NCBI GenBank assembly: GCA_013112715.1
Contig: JABFGB010000001.1
Location: 124,001-188,000, forward strand
Source: Chloroflexota bacterium
Lineage (GTDB): Bacteria; Chloroflexota; Anaerolineae; Aggregatilineales; J027
Direction of reading: 5' to 3'
Length of the DNA stretch: 64,000 bases
The position numbers and the translations under genes were made by a program. Positions 59,617 to 64,000 of the stretch are shown here, in pieces (position 1 is the first letter of the stretch; the number at the start of each line of letters is the position of its first letter). The notes below the pieces were generated by a model. That model did no database searches and was not told the origin of the DNA. It was given only the letters and a program-made list of their open reading frames with translations.

Positions 59617-61983
59617 ATGAATCGAGTTCTTTTGCCCTTTCAAGGTTGGCGACTGCACTTCTTTCGGGGTGCGGTGGTGGCTATGCTCATTGTGCTCGTG
59701 CTGCGGACATGGCAACTGCAGTTTATTCAAGGGGCCTCCTTCCGGGCCGATGCTGACGAAAATCGTTTCCAGACCCTGCCCCTTGCAGCACCGCGTGGCA
59801 AAATTTATGACCGCAACGGTCAACCATTGGCCCTTAACGACGCCGCCTTTTTGGTCACCGTTACCCCGGCTCTGCTGCCCGACGATCTGGACGAGGTGCT
59901 GCAAATTTACAATCGTCTATCTGCATTGGTAGATGTGCCTGCTACCCGTGCCATTGCTGATGCTTCAGGGCGGGTAGACGAGATTAGTATTGATGAAAAA
60001 GTGCGCGAGGGCGAAGGTATTGCGCCCTTCCGTGCGGTGGTGATTGCTTCCGACGTGGATGAAAATGTGGCCCGTGAAATTTTGGAAAGCCGCCAATCAC
60101 TCCCCGGTGTCGCCGTTGAAGTCCGCTCAGTGCGGCGCTATCCATCCGGCGAAAAAACCTCCCAGATTATCGGTTATCTTGGCCCAATTTCTGAAGAGCA
60201 AGCCCTAGAGCTTATTGAGCTTGGTTATGATCCGGCCTATGACCGCGTAGGGTATGCGGGCATTGAGGCCTATTTTGAGACCGAACTGAAGGGCATCAAT
60301 GGCAGCGAAACCACCGAGATTGATGTGGCAGGTCAGCCGCTCCGCCTTGTAGACCGTACGGCACCACAACCCGGTGTCAGCATCCAACTCACGATTGACC
60401 TTGAACTGCAAGAAGCCGCCCAGCGTTTCCTTGTGGAAGGCATCAACCAACTCAATGCCCGTGAGCGCCGCCTTGTCTCCCAGTCCGGGGTGGTGATTGC
60501 CATGAACCCCAAAACGGGCGAAATTTTGGCGATGGTCTCATGGCCGACCTATGATAACAGCCGTTTCGCCCGCAGCATTGACGCCGAATATTATTTTGAC
60601 CTTGCCGAAAACCCCCTCACGCCATTGGTCAATCACGCCATTGGGTCGCTCTATCCCCCCGGCTCAGTCTGGAAGATGCTGACTTCAGTCGCCGTGCAAG
60701 AAGAAGATGTGATTGACCCAGCAACACCCTTGTTTGACGGTGGCAGCTTGGTCTTACCCAACGCCTACGCTCCCAACGACATCGCACGCGGTCAAACGTT
60801 TGTCTGCTGGCTCGATCAAGGGCATGGCACACAAAATCTGATTGACGCCATAGCCAACAGTTGTGACGTGTATTTTTATCAAGTCGGCGGCGGCAATCCA
60901 GCCGTCAGTGAGGCTACTCTAAAACGGGATGGTCTCGGCGTGGATAATCTCTATCGTTGGGCCACCACCTTTGGCATCGGGTCTGATCTTGGGGTCGAGA
61001 TTTTTGGCGAAACCGCAGGTCGAATGCCGGATCGTGACTGGAAACGCCGTGTTTATGGCGAAAGCTGGTCAACTGGGGACACCTATAACGCGGCCTTTGG
61101 TCAGGGCTATGTCACGCTGACCCCCTTACAGCAGTTGGCAATCATTTCGGCCATCATCAACGATGGGGTGTTTATGCAGCCAACGCTTCTCAAAAATTTC
61201 CAAGACGCCAGCGGCAACATTTTGCAAGAATTTCCTCCACAGGTCATGCGTACCATTGTTCCACCCGCCGACGGGAGTCCGATGATTCTCAATATCCGCG
61301 AAGATATGCTGGTGCAGGGAGCCAATAGTTTGTCATGCCGTTGTGAGTCGGATTCACCCTACTATGCGCCAGAGCGCTGCAATCCCGACACCTATACAGG
61401 CCAATTTGACAGCGACCCCGCCGCCGAAGTTGAGAGTTTTATTCAATATAGAGTCCACGTCCCCTATCAATATCGCTGGAACGCTGGATTGTGCGACCCA
61501 TTGGCAATTCAGGACTGGCAGGGATATACCCCCCCAATAGCCTCTATCGAGAGTTTCCGCATTGCCCAACAAGGGATGCTCGAAGTCGTTACACGCGGGA
61601 CATCCTCGGCAGCAGCCAACCCAGCCGCCCCGCCGTTGGGATATGTGACGGAAGGCGGAAAAACAGGCACGGCGGAATATTGTGACGACATCGCCCGACC
61701 ACAGGGCTTGTGTATTCCCGGACGCTGGCCCTCCCACGCATGGTATGTGGGATACGCCCCCGCTGACGACCCGGAAATCGCCGTCGTCGCTTTTATCTAT
61801 AATGGGGGTGAAGGGTCGCAGAACGCCATGCCGATTGTGCGCCGCGTACTGGATTATTATTTCCGTCGGCCCGCGCCCGAACCTGAGACCGAGACAACCA
61901 CCACCGTTGAACCGACTGACGAAACCGATGCAACAGCCACACCCGAAAGCGCTGCCCCAACGGAGACCCCGGCAGTGCAATAG
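59617..61983 (+). CDS. mrdA: penicillin-binding protein 2, elongation transpeptidase
   Basis: A 788-residue class B PBP, the transpeptidase of the rod complex. It has one N-terminal membrane segment (FFRGAVVAMLIVLVLRTW), the PBP dimer domain (APRGKIYDRNGQPLALND), and the transpeptidase with S350-V-W-K353 in PPGSVWK, the second motif in IANSCDVYFYQVG and K682-T-G in GGKTGTAEY. A Thr/Glu/Pro-rich tail follows. There is a 130-residue insert before the KTG motif containing several cysteines (CRCESDSPYYAPERC). No clear ribosome site precedes the ATG, possibly because the IsrB element inserted 20 bp upstream. Confidence 0.93.
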   Translation: MNRVLLPFQGWRLHFFRGAVVAMLIVLVLRTWQLQFIQGASFRADADENRFQTLPLAAPRGKIYDRNGQPLALNDAAFLVTVTPALLPDDLDEVLQIYNRLSALVDVPATRAIADASGRVDEISIDEKVREGEGIAPFRAVVIASDVDENVAREILESRQSLPGVAVEVRSVRRYPSGEKTSQIIGYLGPISEEQALELIELGYDPAYDRVGYAGIEAYFETELKGINGSETTEIDVAGQPLRLVDRTAPQPGVSIQLTIDLELQEAAQRFLVEGINQLNARERRLVSQSGVVIAMNPKTGEILAMVSWPTYDNSRFARSIDAEYYFDLAENPLTPLVNHAIGSLYPPGSVWKMLTSVAVQEEDVIDPATPLFDGGSLVLPNAYAPNDIARGQTFVCWLDQGHGTQNLIDAIANSCDVYFYQVGGGNPAVSEATLKRDGLGVDNLYRWATTFGIGSDLGVEIFGETAGRMPDRDWKRRVYGESWSTGDTYNAAFGQGYVTLTPLQQLAIISAIINDGVFMQPTLLKNFQDASGNILQEFPPQVMRTIVPPADGSPMILNIREDMLVQGANSLSCRCESDSPYYAPERCNPDTYTGQFDSDPAAEVESFIQYRVHVPYQYRWNAGLCDPLAIQDWQGYTPPIASIESFRIAQQGMLEVVTRGTSSAAANPAAPPLGYVTEGGKTGTAEYCDDIARPQGLCIPGRWPSHAWYVGYAPADDPEIAVVAFIYNGGEGSQNAMPIVRRVLDYYFRRPAPEPETETTTTVEPTDETDATATPESAAPTETPAVQ

Positions 61984-62104
61984 ACATACATGAAAAGGGG
62001 TAGATTTAGGCTTTTGCTAGGTCTGCCCCGCAAGTTTGTATGTTATATATAATCTCAGGCCTGAAATTGCATCAATAAGCCTTAATCCCTACTCAAAAAT
62101 ACTC

Positions 62105-62140
62105 TCAAAATCTCTCAAAACGAAACCTGAGAGATTTTGA
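62105..62140. promoter_or_regulatory. 13-bp perfect inverted repeat in the DUF35 leader
   Basis: TCAAAATCTCTCA (62105-62117) pairs exactly with TGAGAGATTTTGA (62128-62140), 10-nt loop. A TATAAT at 62048-62053 could start a transcript that carries it as a leader hairpin before the gene at 62212. No T run follows, so it is an operator or RNA structure more than a terminator. Confidence 0.45.
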
Positions 62141-62211
62141 TAGGCACACCGCGCTATTGTATGAACAACTTGATGGATCGGAAAGAACAACTCCAAAGGG
62201 GTAGAATTACA

Positions 62212-62406
62212 ATGAACATTTCTCAAAACTGGCGGCTAAATCCCCAACGGTATACCCTCGAAGGGTCGTCCAATGAACAGGGTGAGGTCACTTTTCCGCC
62301 ACGTCCCAATATCGAAAACCGCTCGCCCGAACACTACGAATTTGAACTCGATAGTGATGTCGAGACCGAAGTAACTGAAGCCGTAGCGATTCAGCGAGTT
62401 GCCTAA
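62212..62406 (+). CDS. DUF35 zinc-ribbon-like N-terminal half, cysteines lost
   Basis: A 64-residue protein. It matches the N-terminal rubredoxin-like part of DUF35 OB-fold proteins (NWRLNPQRYTLEG, then GEVTFPPRP), but the four zinc cysteines are absent: the first CxxC position reads SNEQ and the second NIEN. AAAGGGG precedes the ATG at 62212. It is 5 bp from the next gene, which supplies the OB fold, so the two together equal one DUF35 protein. The missing metal site suggests a purely structural role. Confidence 0.65.
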   Translation: MNISQNWRLNPQRYTLEGSSNEQGEVTFPPRPNIENRSPEHYEFELDSDVETEVTEAVAIQRVA

Positions 62407-62411
62407 TTATT

Positions 62412-62714
62412 ATGAGCGTCCAAACGTCGCCAACGACCTCTCCTACCCCTGTCAAACTCGGCGGCAAAGGTGAGGTCTACAGCTTTACCATTGTGACCGA
62501 CCCCCCGGCGGGTTTTGAAGAGCAAGCGCCCTATGTTTTGGCGTTGGTGCGCCTAGCCGAAGGGCCATTGGTAACGGCCCAACTGACCGACCTCGATAGC
62601 CCACCACAGATCGGAATGCAGGTCGAAATGGTCACACGCAAACTGAGCACTGAAGGCCCTGAGGGGATTATTATCTACGGCTATAAATTCCGCCCTCTGT
62701 TAAATCCAGCTTGA
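62412..62714 (+). CDS. DUF35 OB-fold protein
   Basis: A 100-residue protein of the DUF35 OB-fold kind: KGEVYSFTIVTDPPAGFEEQ, YVLALVRLAEGPLVTAQLTD and PQIGMQVEMVTRKL. DUF35 OB folds with a zinc ribbon usually join thiolases or acyl-CoA enzymes (as ChsH2 or HMG-CoA-linked proteins) and guide substrate. No thiolase is near here. It is translated directly after the zinc-ribbon-like half. Confidence 0.78.
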   Translation: MSVQTSPTTSPTPVKLGGKGEVYSFTIVTDPPAGFEEQAPYVLALVRLAEGPLVTAQLTDLDSPPQIGMQVEMVTRKLSTEGPEGIIIYGYKFRPLLNPA

Positions 62715-62737
62715 TTCAAAATCACCCTGAACATTTT

Positions 62738-62784
62738 AAAACTCCGACGTGTATATATTTTGAAGAACACGCCGGAGTTTTTGG
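62738..62784 (+). terminator. intrinsic terminator after the DUF35 pair
   Basis: ACTCCG-A-CGTGT (62741-62752) pairs with ACACG-C-CGGAGT (62767-62778), one mismatch, 14-nt loop, ending in TTTTT. Confidence 0.8.
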
Positions 62785-62861
62785 TTATGCCCCTTTTACC
62801 TTTGCGGTTCTTACGGTATCATATTGACGCGAATAGCTTATTTTTGGGAGATAATTTGCTA

Positions 62862-63272
62862 ATGAAACGTGCTGTTTTGATGATAGTTCCCCTGCTGGTG
62901 ATCTTGAGTCTCTCAGCGTGCAGCGGTGATGTTTATAGCCTCGCCTATACCGCCTCCGGGGATGGCACAAACCCCAATGCACTTGTTGAAAATAGTGGAC
63001 AATTTTTGGTCACCGATGACTTAAACGTGGTTGTTCGATTGAACAAACATAACGATGATGTTGAAGTCGAAGCCCGTTTCTATCTACCAGAAGACGTGCC
63101 GTTAGGTGATCCGCTGAAGATAACGGCCAGCAAAGATGTCGGCACGGTGGTACTTGGCTTGGATTATGAAACCCGCCCCGATCAAACTACTGACTGGCCG
63201 CGTGGCACCTATAAAGTAGATATTTTTGTAGATGGCGAGAAATCCGAGACGATCTCTTTTAAAGTCGGTTAA
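62862..63272 (+). CDS. small lipoprotein
   Basis: A 136-residue lipoprotein: signal MKRAVLMIVPLLVILSLSAC with lipobox SAC. The mature part is beta-rich (NNDDVEVEARFYL-like pattern and GTYKVDIFVDGEKSETISF), which resembles an immunoglobulin-like fold. Function unknown. GGGAG precedes the ATG at 62862; upstream in-frame codons lie in the terminator. Confidence 0.7.
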   Translation: MKRAVLMIVPLLVILSLSACSGDVYSLAYTASGDGTNPNALVENSGQFLVTDDLNVVVRLNKHNDDVEVEARFYLPEDVPLGDPLKITASKDVGTVVLGLDYETRPDQTTDWPRGTYKVDIFVDGEKSETISFKVG

Positions 63273-63303
63273 AGGATTCGCCGTTTCATATGCCCAAATG
63301 TTG

Positions 63304-63328
63304 AAAGCCCATAAAAATTGGGCTTTTT
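63304..63328 (+). terminator. intrinsic terminator after the lipoprotein gene
   Basis: AAAGCCCA (63304-63311) pairs with TGGGCTTT (63319-63326), 7-nt loop, followed by TT. Confidence 0.8.
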
Positions 63329-63519
63329 GCATCTAAATTTTAGGATAAAACTCTCACCCACGAATAAAGTTCTTTAAGGTATACTAGAAGATAAATGGCG
63401 ACCTTTGCATGTATAGCCCCATCTAGCTGTGGAGGTCATATCGAAAACGAAAAAAGGCATTATTTGTTCTATCCCCATTGTTCAGTTTCAAGTCTAACCT
63501 TGTGAGAGGAGTTTTTCGC

Positions 63520-64000
63520 ATGGCTGTTATACAGTCAGCCCCTATTACCGCCCCCAATGAGGCCTATCAGACCGCAATGGCGCAGTATGACCGGGCCGTA
63601 TCGTATCTGAATTTACATGATGGTCTAGTCGAGTTCATGCGTCACCCCAAACGGGAATATACGTTCCATTTCCCGGTACGGATGGACAACGACGAAGTAC
63701 AGATGTTCACCGGCTATCGTGTCCATCACAACACTGTCCTCGGCCCTTCCAAAGGTGGTATTCGCTACGCACCGTATGTCAACATTGATGAAGTACGCGC
63801 TCTCGCCATGTGGATGACATGGAAATGTGCATTGGTTGGCCTTCCCTATGGGGGAGCTAAAGGTGGCGTCATCTGCGACCCCAAAGTGCTTTCTAGACGT
63901 GAAAATGAAGCCCTTACCCGCCGTTTTGCCTCAGAGTTAGCCCCCGTCATTAGTCCCTACAGTGATATTCCCGCTCCCGATATGGGTACCAACGCCCAAA
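63520..64000 (+). CDS. Glu/Leu/Phe/Val dehydrogenase, 3' partial
   Basis: The first 160 residues are visible. They match the glutamate dehydrogenase dimerisation domain: VRMDNDEVQMFTGYRVHHN, GPSKGGIRYAP, MTWKCALVGLPYGGAKGG with the catalytic-site lysines, and ELAPVISPYSDIPAPDMGTN. The enzyme interconverts glutamate and 2-oxoglutarate with NAD(P). GAGAGGAG lies 8 nt before the ATG. A TATACT at 63380-63385 may be part of its promoter. The gene runs off the window. Confidence 0.93.
   Translation, partial: MAVIQSAPITAPNEAYQTAMAQYDRAVSYLNLHDGLVEFMRHPKREYTFHFPVRMDNDEVQMFTGYRVHHNTVLGPSKGGIRYAPYVNIDEVRALAMWMTWKCALVGLPYGGAKGGVICDPKVLSRRENEALTRRFASELAPVISPYSDIPAPDMGTNAQ

Noticed and set aside
61354-61980. 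208-codon minus-strand frame inside mrdA
   Set aside because: Antisense to the transpeptidase KTG region; no ribosome site and no recognisable family.
1-64000. CRISPR arrays, tRNA or rRNA genes
   Set aside because: I found no evenly spaced direct repeats and no cloverleaf or CCA-type sequence in the intergenic regions; the gaps are mostly under 250 bp.

Overview
This window reads as bacterial chromosome, most plausibly Chloroflexota of the Anaerolineae type. The reasons are indirect: family content (a DUF35/OB-fold pair, KptA, PBS-lyase-type HEAT proteins, WD40/TIR proteins, many secreted proteins with low-complexity linkers), a rod-shape gene set, and frequent TTG/GTG starts. This is inference; there is no rRNA or other phylogenetic marker RNA here. 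Gene density is high, and several convergent pairs abut or overlap by a few bases (8845/8846, 19206-19209, 35837-35844, 51782-51785, 54859/54860). No tRNA, rRNA or CRISPR array was seen.

Layout. 1-8.8 kb: the end of a GH53 endo-galactanase, a TIR-NACHT-membrane STAND protein, a soft-metal P-type ATPase with a dense TATC/GATA inverted-repeat operator, a small membrane protein, a GT1 glycosyltransferase whose start codon lies in a 12-bp inverted repeat, and a GNAT protein. 8.8-18.5 kb: minus-strand membrane protein, PAS histidine kinase, SH3b protein and MFS exporter, then plus-strand dus, a MOSC protein, a RelE-type toxin-antitoxin pair and an acidic lipoprotein, then miaB and a UPF0316 protein. 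18.5-30.7 kb: PPC-like protein, GT-C and permease-like membrane proteins, an orphan response regulator, a 990-residue WD40-GTPase-zinc ribbon-TIR protein, a HEAT-repeat protein and uvrA. 30.7-47 kb: pfkA, a secreted beta-propeller, hicB with a broken hicA, an HNH nuclease pair, mreB, a methyltransferase, FAH-family enzyme, NUDIX, kptA, argS, a cupin, two secreted paralogues, a MerR-type regulator and cysS. 47-64 kb: a lytic transglycosylase lipoprotein, GT-C and O-antigen-ligase-like membrane proteins, a radical SAM enzyme, a PIN-like/AAA ATPase pair, mreC-mreD, an IsrB element, mrdA (PBP2), a split DUF35 pair, a lipoprotein and the start of a glutamate dehydrogenase gene.

The most notable object is at 58320-59600. 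An IsrB-type gene (PLMP domain, RuvC triad intact, no HNH) is preceded by about 250 nt of structured non-coding DNA, a candidate omega RNA, and bounded by the same bulged hairpin at both ends. It sits between mreD and mrdA with no tnpA nearby. IsrB proteins are known RNA-guided nickases and ancestors-in-kind of IscB and Cas9; the guide of this copy would be read from host sequence just left of the element.

Other themes are two TIR proteins built like NLR immune receptors, a candidate AAA/PIN-like conflict pair, toxin-antitoxin modules (one decayed), a short dispersed hairpin repeat with compensatory base changes in three copies, and cell-wall elongation genes (mreB at 34 kb; mreC, mreD and mrdA at 57-62 kb; a lytic transglycosylase at 47 kb).
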